Shown here piece by piece: positions 31,293-43,998 of a DNA stretch of 64,000 bases; within the stretch, counting starts at the first letter, position 1, and every line of letters begins with the position of its first letter. This DNA comes from Microcyclospora pomicola (lineage: Eukaryota; Ascomycota; Dothideomycetes; Capnodiales). Location: the NCBI GenBank assembly GCA_002786065.1, contig NHNY01000004.1, forward strand, positions 248,001 through 312,000, read 5' to 3'. Position numbers and translations under genes: made by a program. The notes below the pieces were generated by a model, which saw only the letters and a list, made by a program, of their open reading frames with translations, was not told where the DNA came from and made no database searches.

Positions 31293-32903
31293 GATGTCGC
31301 GATATGCCAACGATCAAGCCAGATGCTGGAAGAGTGAAGCGCAAACAAAACTCAGTCGAACAATAACAAGAAGCGTATAGTAGGGGGCCGGTCAGACTTT
31401 AAAAGTCAAAGTGGCTCGTGAAAGGACAGACTTCCCGCTTCCCACGGCCTCCACAAGAGGAGACGCATGCTACTTTTGACGACATGCCGCGCACTTCGGC
31501 CAGTCACCGGCCTGGCACGGCTGAGAGCAGATATGATCGGCGGGGCTCGTGACTTGGGAAATCGTCAGCAAATGAACGGATCGTTGATGCCGGGAGCAGA
31601 GTTACAGTTTGAGGGTGCTCGCGCGCCGGGACGGCTTCTTGCTACGGTCCGACTTTTACATCATAGGTCTTGGCTGCAACACAGAACTCTGCACACAATA
31701 CGGTCGGCATGGCAGATCGGCAGCAACGGCATTTGCAAAACATTGCTGCTAAGCACACATTGATTTCCGAGATCCACTGGGAGACTGGGAAGACGACATG
31801 CAAACGTAGTAGGTGAGGGCGAACAACCGCCGTACAGTGACGAGGTCGAAGCGGTACCTAACGTCATTCCTCCAACGGATCGAATATGTCATCTCAGCGG
31901 CCGGTCTTGGCTTGCATCGTTCAATAGTAAATAATTGGATAATCCTCAGCTGCCGACCCGCGGCCGTGCGTGGAGACCACGAGGCCAGGAAGAACCATGT
32001 GCTACATGTGACTATGCACGCCGCATCCTTAAGGTGCCGATCGTTATGGCCATGTTGCCGGTACACGATTCGACTCAAACAAGCGGCAAAGCGTCATGGA
32101 ACCAGAGCATCTCCATACGTTAACCCTGCAGGTCTTGGCCGTCAGCTTCCGCGGACATGGCCTGCCTCGCATTCGCCATGATCCATGATCCATTATCCAT
32201 ACAGCCACAAAGTATTTCCAATAGGCCTGTTGATTGGAAGAGTTGGCGCTTCCTCATCACATGGTCTACATCGCTCATCGAACGGCTGGCTTTGCCGTGT
32301 CAGGTCTGCCAACACCAAGGGAACCGTGGCTATCTAACCTTGGGCATTGCGTCCTGTCTTACTCAGAGCATCCCATGCCAGTCCTTGGCCGTACCAAATG
32401 CTGCATAGTCAGGTACTGTTGGGTGCTATCGGGATATGCTTCAACCCCAAGCACCAAAAGAAGTCGTACGTTTGATACGACGTTCTTGCCCCAATGGCCG
32501 AACAGCCGGATTGCTGCAAGGAATCACCGCTATCAATGAGTTGCACTTCAAGGCCAAGCATGACTTATACCCCGGCCTTACGAAGGACACGATTGTTCTC
32601 GTCAAGCTGAGTAATGCTTGTGACTCCTAGATCACGCGTGGCACGACCCATAGGCAAATTCAGTAATCGAATACTGATAACCTGCGTCATGAAACTGTCC
32701 CCTTGTCATTACACAGCTTCTACGCTCAAGGTCGTGGTCTACATACTCTCAGCGCAATGTATGGTGGAAGTGCCAGTATCTTCATATTTTGCATTTGTCG
32801 ATGAAACAATGCTAGCAGTGCACAAATCAGTCCGGGATGTGCTCCGAGATCGGGACAAACTCGACTTATTTCGTTACATTCTCAAAATCTTGAATTTGTA
32901 TCT
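31293..32903. promoter_or_regulatory. Upstream region of sugar transporter, 1.6 kb
   Basis: Long gap between the transporter start and the 3' end of the Kgd4 gene. Only short overlapping open frames with no recognised pattern. It probably holds the transporter promoter. Confidence 0.4.
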
Positions 32904-33377
32904 CTAGAACAAGCTGGCGCCTCCGCTCTCAATGGCCTCAATCTCCGCCTCCGTCCATCGCGTCCGGTGGAACCGCTGCGGCAATTGGCTTCTATCCCAC
33001 ACCTCTCCCTTGGCCGGCGTGACTGAGCCGAGCTCCTTCGCTGAGCGTCCTCCAATCGCGCCGTACGGGTGTATTGCGACCTGGCTGGGAGCAGATGCAC
33101 TCGAAGCCGCTGCGTTTTGCGGTGCTTGCTCCTTGCCGCCTAGAGGGCCGTGTGATTGTGCTTTTTGACGGTAGCTGGCGAAGGATTGTGGGAGCGAGTC
33201 TGTCGGCGCGGCTGGGTGGACGTGCGGCGCGTGGTCGATTTCTGCATCGCTGTCAGCAACACGTACACATGAAGCAGCAGGGTATGTACGCGACGACATA
33301 CTTTGGGGGATGGTTCGTTTGCCGATGAATTTGATCAGAGGTTGACGTTGCTGCAAGAGGGCTCTTGTTGCCTGCAT
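32904..33377 (-). CDS. KGD4: Kgd4/Ymr31 (MRPS36-like) subunit of 2-oxoglutarate dehydrogenase
   Basis: 137 residues from two exons, 33377-33302 and 33241-32904. The 60-bp intron (GTATGT..GATGCAG) joins KRTIPQ-K-IDHAPHVHPA. The protein links the E3 enzyme to the E1/E2 core of mitochondrial 2-oxoglutarate dehydrogenase. It was first catalogued as a mitoribosomal protein (Ymr31). Marks: N-terminal PLIKFIGKRTIP, DHAPHVHPA, and the closing FHRTRWTEAEIEAIESGGA, which corresponds to yeast FRYKPINEHELESINSGGA. The Arg/Gln-rich first residues look like a short mitochondrial presequence. Confidence 0.9.
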   Translation of the reverse strand: MQATRALLQQRQPLIKFIGKRTIPQSMSSRTYPAASCVRVADSDAEIDHAPHVHPAAPTDSLPQSFASYRQKAQSHGPLGGKEQAPQNAAASSASAPSQVAIHPYGAIGGRSAKELGSVTPAKGEVWDRSQLPQRFHRTRWTEAEIEAIESGGASLF

Positions 33378-33982
33378 CCTGGCGGTCTCGTGCTTGATTG
33401 TTGCAGTATCTCTTCGGGTTGTTCGAGCTCGCGTCGCAAGATTGATAATTTGTGATCGATAGAAATCTGGAGTTTTCTTCGGTCGTTCGTGTCGGTGTCT
33501 AGGTGTGTGGCAGGGCGCGGAGAGCTAAGAGGACTCGTGAAGCGAAATGCGGCGGGTCATATAGGAAGCATGCCATCTACAGCAAAGAAGCTGTCGTTCG
33601 GCTCGACCAGCTCCGACCGGCCGGGCCCGCGGCGCAATCGCACATGGAATGCTGCGACAGCACCCGCTCATCTCCTCCAGCTCCGCATTCGTATCATCTT
33701 ATCATTGGCCTCTCCTCGTACCTTTGCTGCAGCTCCATGCCTTAGTCCCATGGTGCAGCCTTTACCGCAAGCTTCTGACATTGAAACGAGTTAACTTTTG
33801 CCGCGGCCGTTGCTACACATTTTCACATGCCAATATCACAAGTCGCGTGACTTTCCAAAGCGTATCTGCTTCACATTGGACCGGTGCATACGAGGGTTCC
33901 GAATTGACCAATGGACGTATCTTCGGGCCATATCACAATTTGTCTGGACGTTGACTTGTAGAGCTTGACGAAAGCTGCAGTC
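33378..33982. promoter_or_regulatory. Divergent intergenic region KGD4 / MED18
   Basis: 605-bp head-to-head spacer. No known site recognised. Confidence 0.4.
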
Positions 33983-34788
33983 ATGGACCATAACACCCGA
34001 TCGAGAACGCAAGAGTACGCTCTGTACTCGCTTGTGCCTGCACGGCGACATGATCAGGTCCTCAACATCCTGGCCGGCACGACCGCTATGCAACCAGTGC
34101 CAATATGTGAGCAGCATCTGGTTTACGCACAATTGAAAGCTACCGCGGAAAAGGGTAGCACGAAGAAAACCATTACAGCGAAATCAGGAATCCAGGCCAA
34201 CAACAACAAGCCTCTCACGTACCGCCACCTCATTCGCGATCTATCGTTCGCATGTGATAGCCAAGATGGCGCGGGAGCGTGGACGATACGTGCAGAAGAC
34301 CTACCCGAAGCTGGATCCAAAGTTGTGATATCTCGATCAGTTGTGCATGGCACAATGTCAGATGCAGAGCTCGAAGCATTTCGCGGAGGAACCGAAGACA
34401 ATAAGTACATTTGTCCGTCAGACCTTGCTCTGGACCATTAGCTGACTGATACACGCTCGCTAGATACCGGAACCAGTACATTCTACGCGGACATCGTTTC
34501 ATCCACAAGAACGTGATTATTCGCATGTACCGTATGTGCTGGCTGGCGGAAGGCCATGGCGCATTAGAGCCACTCGACGCTCCGCTTCCATTGTTGTCCG
34601 AGTGTCGTGTATTGGACCCGAGTGGAGCGTACATGGTAGACGCTACCATCAGATTCGAAGACGCTACGAACAGCAGCCTTGCGGAGCAAGCTATCAAGGA
34701 GATCCTGGCTTTTAAGAGTGCTTTGGATGGGGCGGTCGACTTGCAGGCTCCCAATCGGTTGGCGCTGGATCCGAGAGTGAAGGGGTGA
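33983..34788 (+). CDS. MED18: Mediator complex subunit 18
   Basis: 248 residues from exons 33983-34404 and 34464-34788. The 59-bp intron has donor GTACAT, branch CTGAC and acceptor GCTAG. The junction reads EDN-K-YRNQYILRGHRFIHKN. MED18 is a head-module subunit (yeast Srb5) that contacts RNA polymerase II and general factors. Marks: QEYALYSLVPARRHDQVLNILAGTTAMQP near the start (split: QEYALYSLVPARRHDQV / LNILAGTTAMQP), YRHLIRDLSF, ILRGHRFIHKNVIIRMYRM, and a final helix AIKEILAFKSALDG. ATG 33983 is the first in-frame Met. Confidence 0.9.
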
Positions 34789-35170
34789 TCAGTACGAAGT
34801 CGGCACGGTGAACCTGGCAATTTCGGCACATCTTCGTCCAGACACGTCACTCGATATGAGCAACACGCACAGGAGATGCGCTGTCGTTGATGCACAGGCT
34901 CCGGACAATCTCCGAACAATATATAAACATCCATGGTGTTAGATTTTGGCCTCGCCGGACACCTTCAAACCCAACATAGGCCCACGAGTGATCGCACATC
35001 CCGAGTGCGCCATTCGAGACTACGAGAAATGTAGATACAATCTCCGCTCGCCGAAGAAACGATCCTCTAGGCTTGGCACCAATATTTTTGCGCCATATCA
35101 TCCGAACCTTGGAGAAGGTATGGCATCACGATTGTGAAACCATCGCGAAGTCACTGTCTCAACCACTGCT

Positions 35171-35902
35171 TCATATCTTCGCAATGTCTTGCAGCGAGAC
35201 AACAAAGGCAAGGCTAGCATACCCAGCATACCGTCGTGCGAGCCGATGCACTGTGAGGTGGTCTTTCTCTGCAAGCTGTATCACCGCCTCTCATGCGGTT
35301 TCGCTTGCATTGGTCTCTGGCAGTACCTTCGGTGGCAGACCATCAGGATCGAGTTGTGATGCATCAGTGCCAAGCGAGATGGACAATGAGGCGATTGCGC
35401 CGCCAAACTGCCGCGGGCTGTCAAGCTTGAGCCACGTCGCTTGCGCGCCTTCGTACGAGTCACCTACAACCATCATGATTGCTAGCAAAATCCTCGAATG
35501 TTCCTCCGCACGACCGGCAGCACCAGCGCGCCTTTTGATGTTTGAAAAACTGTTATGCCGACACACCGGCCATATAAACGTGGTGACATTCAGATGCTTA
35601 GGCGCAAGCAGTTTTTCTTTGAGTCTACTTTCTCCAATAACAAGTAACAGCTCACACTACGATCTATTCCAGGAAACAGTCTGTGAAATCTCTCCCAAAC
35701 CTACAGTGTCCCCAGCAGCGAGTACAGCATCGAAGCTTGATGCGACTGCCGGCGTGAAAGCCGCGGTCTGATGGGGTGCACCATTGTGAATGTCTGACAG
35801 CACGACGCGATGTACATATCTCAAGGTCAAGGCGTGACATTCAGCCTGGCTAACATTGGGCTGGTGGTGCCATCTGTGAATAGTAAGGTAGGTTGTGCAC
35901 AC
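35171..35902 (-). pseudogene. Unrecognised gene relic with two in-frame stops
   Basis: On the minus strand about 240 codons read with strong RNY bias and a natural composition (ASSFDAVLAAGDTVGLGEI, MVVGDSYEGAQATWLKL, GGAIASLSISLGTDAS, LTVHRLARRYAGYASLAFV). They are interrupted by one TAG at about 35656 and one TGA at about 35280, and end in TGA at 35171-35173. The complementary plus frame is fully open for 232 codons but is Ser/Ala/Arg-rich as expected of antisense. So this looks like a decayed or intron-split gene. I could not recognise the family or fit introns across the stops. Confidence 0.4.
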
Positions 35903-36349
35903 CAGGTGGCCAAGTGAGAAGGTACGAATTCCTCGATGCTAAAGATTCCATATCTTGGTGATCGACAACTCGAACAGAATCTCCCGTTATGACGATGACG
36001 CGGACATGTTCAAAGTATCACGGCGGGTCGCGAAGAGAGAAATGTGATGATGATTACCTTCACATACCCAAGACTGGTCTCGAGCTCGCTCAGCAAGCCG
36101 GATTCACCGTCAGCTTCGGCCAGTAGGTGCTAGGCGAATCTAGCTCACGAGCTCTGGAGACCACATATGTGAATAACAAACCAGGCTCCAAGCTTATGCC
36201 GTGGTCAGCGAGCAAATCTCGTCTAGTGCGGTAGAGCAGAGCAGTAACTTGGCCATCATCTCTTGGTCTGCATTCCTTCCAACTCATCTGCCATCCTCAT
36301 CGTCATCTTTCTCAGTTGTCTCTCACCTCCTCGACCGACAACGCCAATC
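35903..36349. promoter_or_regulatory. Upstream region of the disordered-protein gene
   Basis: 447 bp. The last 100 bases are pyrimidine-rich (ctcatcgtcatctttctcagttgtctctc), typical of a fungal 5' UTR. Nothing else recognised. The gap 34789-35170 likewise holds nothing clear. Confidence 0.4.
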
Positions 36350-37492
36350 ATGGATCCTTACGATTCCGCGACGAATGATCGGAGATCACTCCAGGTCTTG
36401 GAAGGTGTCTCTATCTTTGACGCGGTGGGTTGTGCTGACCCGTTACACTCTCTTCGTGGAGCCACCAGACGGGGCACATGCGACGAGCCGAAGATCGTCA
36501 TCAGCCACCGAGATGGCAGGAAGGAGATGGTGCACCGCTATACTCTCCCGTGGGCTGTGTGTTCGCGCCTGAGCGAACGTGAACTGCAAGCAGTCGAACG
36601 ACGCGGTCCGCAGTCATGGTCTCCATCTCCTTTGTCACATGGTCAAGCATCCTTACCGCAGGAGATCAGCCGTGCCAGCTCTCCACGCTTGGCAGCACCA
36701 TCTTCCACGTCTTGGCGTCGCTCCGCGACGAAGCAGAACCACGATCTCAGCAACAGCTTGAACCAGGGTGGTCAGAGAGATAAGCGATCAACATCATCGA
36801 AACTTCCGCCGCCCTCATTACCTCCTGCGCCAGGCTCCACTGCCGCCGCGAAGACAGAGGTGCGGACGTCAGCATGGGTCGAAGCACAATCTGTAAAGGC
36901 TCCTGCTGCTCCAGAAGATCCGCTTTACACCCCAAAGCCGTCGCAACCCTTTTCTTACCGGCCGAGGTATGCACAAGAACCAGACGGCGAGCCCGCGTCG
37001 GCCAAAGGAAGCGTGCAAGAGTCCACATTTGCAGCTCCCCTGTTGTTACCTGTGCATACTCAAGAACGCAGTGGCGACGAGGTGTCTGTAGCTGCGCCTG
37101 TCGCTCCCAAAGACCACGGTATCACTAATCTCAAAATGAGTTACAAGACTGACACTAAGCCGTCCATGCTCAGCTCTGTACAGAAAGAGGAGCAGGAGAC
37201 AGCGAAGGATCAGGGAGACAAGCTCAATGTGGCGGTGCAGGAAGAGGAGAAGAGACTGCAGGTAGACGACGACGGAGAAGCAGAAGAAGCGACGAGTGTC
37301 GACCGTGACGGATTTCTCGCCTGGGTGAGCGTCGAACAGAGCGAGCTACCTTTCACGCTCAATGACATTGACGAAGCTTTCGACAGCGGTGTCGAGGAGG
37401 TTCAGGACGGAGACTGGGAGATGGTTCAAGCTGATATCGACGAGAGCGATGACGATGAGACCGAGCTGTGCATGCTAGAGGACGGAATGTGA
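36350..37492 (+). CDS. Hypothetical, largely disordered protein
   Basis: 380 residues, one exon, start at ATG 36350 just after a pyrimidine-rich leader. I do not recognise a family. The first about 90 residues look folded (SLQVLEGVSIFDAVGC, KIVISHRDGRKEMVHRYTLPW). The middle is Ser/Pro/Ala-rich and low in order. The end is acidic (EEEKRLQVDDDGEAEE, DGFLAWVSVEQSELPFTL, GDWEMVQADIDESDDDE). No signal peptide, membrane helix or catalytic motif. It could be a regulatory or scaffold protein, but no function can be given. Confidence 0.7.
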   Translation: MDPYDSATNDRRSLQVLEGVSIFDAVGCADPLHSLRGATRRGTCDEPKIVISHRDGRKEMVHRYTLPWAVCSRLSERELQAVERRGPQSWSPSPLSHGQASLPQEISRASSPRLAAPSSTSWRRSATKQNHDLSNSLNQGGQRDKRSTSSKLPPPSLPPAPGSTAAAKTEVRTSAWVEAQSVKAPAAPEDPLYTPKPSQPFSYRPRYAQEPDGEPASAKGSVQESTFAAPLLLPVHTQERSGDEVSVAAPVAPKDHGITNLKMSYKTDTKPSMLSSVQKEEQETAKDQGDKLNVAVQEEEKRLQVDDDGEAEEATSVDRDGFLAWVSVEQSELPFTLNDIDEAFDSGVEEVQDGDWEMVQADIDESDDDETELCMLEDGM

Positions 37493-37738
37493 TTGGTCTC
37501 ACGCACGCAAGGACTGCTGGGGGCATGCGGGTAGACTGGAAACCTTCTGTGTAGTTCAGAAGGCCGAGGGGAGGATTCCGTGGTTTGATGCTACGCGGAA
37601 AGCTTAGGTGAGGAACATGCAAATAGAGAATGGAGCGGTTGAATTGACCGTCCAGTGAAGAACAGCTGAATAGGAAGTACATTTTGTGGAATCGTCATTG
37701 CCACATGAGGCTCGTGACACGTTAAGCGGCAAGCTGAT

Positions 37739-39697
<1,959 letters not shown>

Positions 39698-40945
39698 ATG
39701 GATGACATCGACATGGACATTGATTTTCAGGAGGATGATGAGATGCAAGCGATGCAAGCACAAGCGGATCGGATAGCAGCAGAGGCTGCAACTTTGGCGG
39801 CTACCACGGAGCCGGAGTCAATGCGAGGCGTCGAGGATGCAGCAGAGGATGGCGAAGTGAATGAGATGGCACCGGTCGCAAAGATCCATATTCGTGGACT
39901 GGAGCAGTTCAAGCCTCAAGATGTGGATAACTACGCGGCGGAGCATTACTCTATGGACCTCTTCAAACGTGTACAATGGATCGATGACAACCACGCCAAT
40001 TTTGTCTACGATACCGAGGTGGCAGCAGAAGAGGCATTACAAGCATTTTCCGCGGCAGACGTGGATGACCGATTAGAGTTCCGCCCTGCGAAACCTCTGT
40101 CTACACATCCAGATGTCAAATTAGAAGTGCGACAGGCAGTGGTGTCAGATGTGAAGGCTCCAGGTGCGAAAGATCGAAGTCGCTTCTATCTGCTCAACCC
40201 CGAATATGATCCAGACAGCAGACCTCGCGGACACAGATCTGGGCGTGGACGTGGAAGAGGAGGACGCGACAGCAACCGATTTAGTCGGCGGAACTCGGGA
40301 GAAGATGTACCATTTCATGAGAACTTCTATGACGATGATCCTGAGTCCGAGCCTGCGCGTAAAGAACTTCTCGACGGCCTTTCTTCCAGGCGCAATGACA
40401 GAGATGGTAGAAGCCCAGGAGACAACCGGAAAGGAGGCAGAAATGGCAGCACGGACTTGTTCGCAAACAAGGCAGCAGGCAGACTACGCGACAGCCGGAG
40501 CAGATCGCCACTACGCGATGGTGATGGGAAGTACGGATTTCAGGATGAGCAACCACAACGACAGACTGCACGACATCGATCGCGAACGCCACCTCATCTT
40601 CGTCGCGACACCCACAGTGCACGCGAGCAGAAACGCCGGGAGCTGTTCCCTGAGAAGAAGACCAAAGAACTCTTCCCGGAACGTCGCGGTCAAACTACCC
40701 CGGATCTATTCCAAGATAAAGTTGCCGATGCCCTTGGTGACATCCGTCTTCTACGTTCCGACGACGCCGGATTCGAGTTCAAAGGCAAAGGGCGTGCGAC
40801 AGATCGCCAGGACGAGTTCAGCATTCTCGGTGCAAGCAAGATCAAGGAACTGTTCCCTACCAAATCCGCAAGAGGCAAAGACTTGTTCGAAGGCCGCACG
40901 ACAGGTCGAGGGACGTTGAGAAACAAGGCCGAAGATCTGTTCTAG
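39698..40945 (+). CDS. NCBP3-like RNA-binding protein (DUF2414 family) with repeated LF(P) motifs
   Basis: 415 residues from ATG 39698; earlier in-frame Mets exist but conservation-like sequence begins here (MDDIDMDIDFQEDDE). Residues about 60-125 form an RRM-like NCBP3 domain (KIHIRGLEQFKPQDVDNYA, FKRVQWIDDNHANFVYD, EEALQAF). Human NCBP3 joins the alternative nuclear cap-binding complex, so an mRNA export or processing role is likely but inferred. The middle is RG/RS-rich (GRGRGRGGRD, DSRSRSPLRD). The C-terminal half carries at least six short motifs of the form (E/D)LF(P): TDLF, RELFP, KELFP, PDLF, KELFP, KDLF, EDLF at the end. Nuclear location is likely. Confidence 0.8.
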   Translation: MDDIDMDIDFQEDDEMQAMQAQADRIAAEAATLAATTEPESMRGVEDAAEDGEVNEMAPVAKIHIRGLEQFKPQDVDNYAAEHYSMDLFKRVQWIDDNHANFVYDTEVAAEEALQAFSAADVDDRLEFRPAKPLSTHPDVKLEVRQAVVSDVKAPGAKDRSRFYLLNPEYDPDSRPRGHRSGRGRGRGGRDSNRFSRRNSGEDVPFHENFYDDDPESEPARKELLDGLSSRRNDRDGRSPGDNRKGGRNGSTDLFANKAAGRLRDSRSRSPLRDGDGKYGFQDEQPQRQTARHRSRTPPHLRRDTHSAREQKRRELFPEKKTKELFPERRGQTTPDLFQDKVADALGDIRLLRSDDAGFEFKGKGRATDRQDEFSILGASKIKELFPTKSARGKDLFEGRTTGRGTLRNKAEDLF

Positions 40946-41776
40946 TTGGGCGGCGGACACATGTTCAGATGGGCGAGGAAAGATGGTGGAGCAGTGCGAG
41001 GCCCGATTGGTGCGAGCGGTTGATTGCCATGATACCCCAGAAAAGCACAAAGGCTTGTGAATTTGAATTGTTTAGCGTGGCGTTTTGGATGCTGGGTTTG
41101 TAGATTTCCTACGGGTTCAGATAGACGAGGCCAGAAAGACAGTCATGCTCTGCCAGGAAAAATAGCACGAGGTGGCTTGCAACACAAAAGATCCTCAGCA
41201 TTGCGAGGTCCATCGACATACCCGAGATGACATAGATATTAACCAGTATTGGCCGCGCGATCGGACATCTGCTGTACTTCACCAAAATTGTATTCTGAGA
41301 GGTCAAGGTAGAGGCTGTAAAGCTGCTAAACGAGAGTGAATAGATGCGAAGTGCGCACAGGCCACTCACGTCCAAGCCATTGTCCAGATACAGTTGCGGC
41401 CACAAATGCAGACTCCCCGCCTGGGGCGTACAGCATTCGGTACGGATTAGCGTAGAGAGAGGCTGAAGTTGGTCAGGTCACCTCGGGGGAGTATAAGTAG
41501 TACTGACATGTGTCCGATCCGCCGGTCGACTTCTCCATTACACCTCACTGAGGAGCAACGGTCGTCGTCTTTGCGGCGAGGTCATACGAGCAGCGTTCGC
41601 CTTCAACGCCATGTCGCGTTCATGATCTCCTTCTCTCTTCAATTGGGTCCTTTCGACTATACCGTGCGCGCCAAGATCCAGCCATTTCCAAGTACATGTG
41701 TCTATGATCTCAGTCTCATCTGATTCCTGAGTTGCGATCGATTCACCGCGAGACAAAGCACTCCACGGCCGAGAGG
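40946..41776. other. Intergenic, 831 bp
   Basis: Tandem (same-direction) genes on each side. No credible gene. The final 250 bases probably carry the promoter of the NTF2-like gene. Confidence 0.4.
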
Positions 41777-42450
41777 ATGGACTACGCCAGCTGGCCTACT
41801 CAGCAAGAAGTCCCGGCCACGATCAAAGACCTGCTCGAGCGCTGCTATTCCTTACTGGACACTTGTGATGCGTATGGCCGCGGTGAGCTTGTCGATACCA
41901 TCTTCTCGACGTATGGCGAGTTCTACATGAACAAGCGGAGATTCAGAGGGTCCAAACGTTAGTCTCGCAACACCTAAGCACATATCTACGTAACTGGTCA
42001 CCATACACGACCTCTGCAGAAAGCTGCCGTTCGAGCATAACGAGCAAGCGGCTGACGGTGTATGACAGAGATCAACAACTGGCTACGAAGCTGTGGGGAG
42101 CACATCACCTATCGACATCACGATGTGGACAAGGTGTATATGTCTGACGGCGTGGGAGACTTGATGATGATGGGGACTTTGACCATGGAATTGGAAGACG
42201 GCACGACTGCCGAAAGTCCCTTTTGTGCGCGAGGTGTGGTCGACGATGTGGAGAGTGAGAAGCCCCGGTTGAGATCATGGCAGATGTGGATGGTAGGTCA
42301 CCGACTTTTCTGCAGGACATTTGTGAAGGATTGTCAGAAGCTGATGATTATCAATCTGGCGTGTAGGACAGGACGCCGTTCATTGACAGCGGTATGGTCA
42401 AAAGTCCATCGATGCCTAGTGGTATCCTTGACACGATCGGTGGACGCTAG
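41777..42450 (+). CDS. NTF2/SnoaL-like fold protein, three exons
   Basis: 162 residues from exons 41777-41957, 42069-42292 and 42367-42450. The introns are 111 and 74 bp: donors GTTAGT and GTAGGT, acceptors GACAG and GTGTAG. Marks: LLERCYSLLDTCDAYGRGEL near the start (the helix opening SnoaL-like folds), YRHHDVDKVYMS, LMMMGTLTMELEDG and RSWQMWM-DRTPF across the last junction. Size and pattern fit a small cone-shaped NTF2-like protein. Such proteins are isomerases, dehydratases or ligand binders, and the role here is unknown. The residues needed for scytalone dehydratase activity are not evident. Single-exon readings would truncate it at 41962. Confidence 0.68.
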
Positions 42451-42981
42451 GATGAGATGACCCTGGAAGTCAGTCTCTTGATAATCAAGACAGGAATACT
42501 AATGAGTACAGAATCTATCATGTCCAGCTCATGGCAAAGTGGCTTCTCGAGCTCGTGGATAACAGATGACAAGCGACTAAATGCAATTTTCGAGGTATGA
42601 TCAGGCTCTGCATAGCTATCTGCCATTCTATTCAAGCAAACATGTCAGTGTATGCATTAGAAAACACTTCTCATGTCTACGCATCGGGACCTCATCGTAT
42701 CAGATACTGATCGACCTGTGTAAGCAATCCGAATTTACTGATTGTATGTTGTCTACCTTCGTCGCATTGTTGTGACATGAGTGTCTGTGTAGAGCTTATC
42801 CTATGATCGGGAAGATTGTGATCATGTCGAACTGAACACCAGTCGCGGGCAATCTTGAAAGTGAAGTCTTGGCACGTCCGCCGCTTCCACGATTCAGGGA
42901 CATCAGAAAGCCACCTCAGTGCGAACGACAACTGTACCCATCCACCACACCACCGCTGCCCTCAGCACCCATACACACACG
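42451..42981. promoter_or_regulatory. Upstream region of the p24 gene
   Basis: 531 bp. The last 60 bases are C/A-rich leader (ccacacacc..). No gene recognised. Confidence 0.4.
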
Positions 42982-43810
42982 ATGCCGTCCACATTCAGGC
43001 TGCTCAGCCTAGCGTACCTGCTCGTGCAGGCCCAGGCGCTGTACTTCTACATGGACAGCGGCGCACAGAAATGCTTCTTCGAGGAACTGCCCAAGGACAC
43101 CCTGGTCGTTGGTATGCGCCGTCCTACGATTCATCTGGCCACCTCGTCGACGAGCAAGAACAGCATCGCTGACAAGATCATCTCCCAGGCCACTACAAAG
43201 CCACGCAATGGAACGAGCAATCCCGCAGCTATGTCACCAACAACGACATGGTAACCTTTCCCCCGTCTCCCGAACACCTTTCGCTTCCCTCTCAACCCAG
43301 CATCTCGACTAATCACATTCTCCTCTTCCACAGGGCATCCGCATCATGGTCGACGAGACGTTCGACAACGACCACCGCGTCGTAAACCAGCACGCCTCGC
43401 ACTCGGGCAAGTTCACCTTCTCGGCGGCCGACGCGGGCGACCACCGGCTGTGCTTCACGGCGACGGGCGTCGTCGCGCCGGGCGGCTTCCTCTTCCACGG
43501 CGCGACGGCCGGCGGCATCAAGCTCGAGCTCGACATGGTCATCGGCGAGACGTCGCGCATCGAGAGCTCCGACAAGGACAAGATGGGCGAGGTGACGCAG
43601 AAGGTGCGCGACCTGACCGCCCGGCTGCAGGACGTGCGGCGCGAGCAGATCTTCCAGCGCGAGCGCGAGGCCGAGTTCCGCGATCAGAGCGAGAGCGTCA
43701 ACGGGCGGGTGGTGCGGTGGACGTTGATCCAGTTGGTCGTGTTGGGCTTGACGTGTGCGTGGCAGTTGAGCTACTTGCGGGCGTTCTTCATCAAGCAGAA
43801 GCTTACATAG
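42982..43810 (+). CDS. p24 family (emp24/gp25L) cargo receptor, three exons
   Basis: 222 residues from exons 42982-43111, 43189-43250 and 43334-43810 (introns 77 and 83 bp). p24 proteins shuttle between ER and Golgi in COPII and COPI vesicles. A signal peptide ends near AQA, then the GOLD domain starts at LYFYMDSGAQKCFFEELP. Junctions read VV-G-HYKATQWNEQS and NNDM-GIRIMVDE. After the GOLD fold (HRLCFTATG) comes a coiled coil (EVTQKVRDLTARLQDVRREQ), then a single membrane helix (LIQLVVLGLTCAWQLSYL) and a short cytosolic tail RAFFIKQKLT with the FF and Lys signals for coat binding. The subfamily (Erp-type versus others) is uncertain. Exon 3 is strongly G/C-rich. Confidence 0.9.
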
Positions 43811-43998
43811 GCGTGGGGTTTATTGGAATCGCATGGCGCTGCTGGGCTTCTGAATGGAAAACTTCATGGCACGATACGAAGGTGAAAATGTGACAAGCTG
43901 AACTTTTTCATGTTTCTTCATGCGGAGATTACTATGTTATCATGTCTCGTATGCTGTGGGAGCATCATGTCCTCGTAAGCTCATACCTTAAACTATAT

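Noticed and set aside
35073-35771. Open plus-strand frame of 232 codons
   Set aside because: Ser/Ala/Arg-rich, antisense-like composition and no conserved pattern. The opposite strand has the coding-like codon bias.
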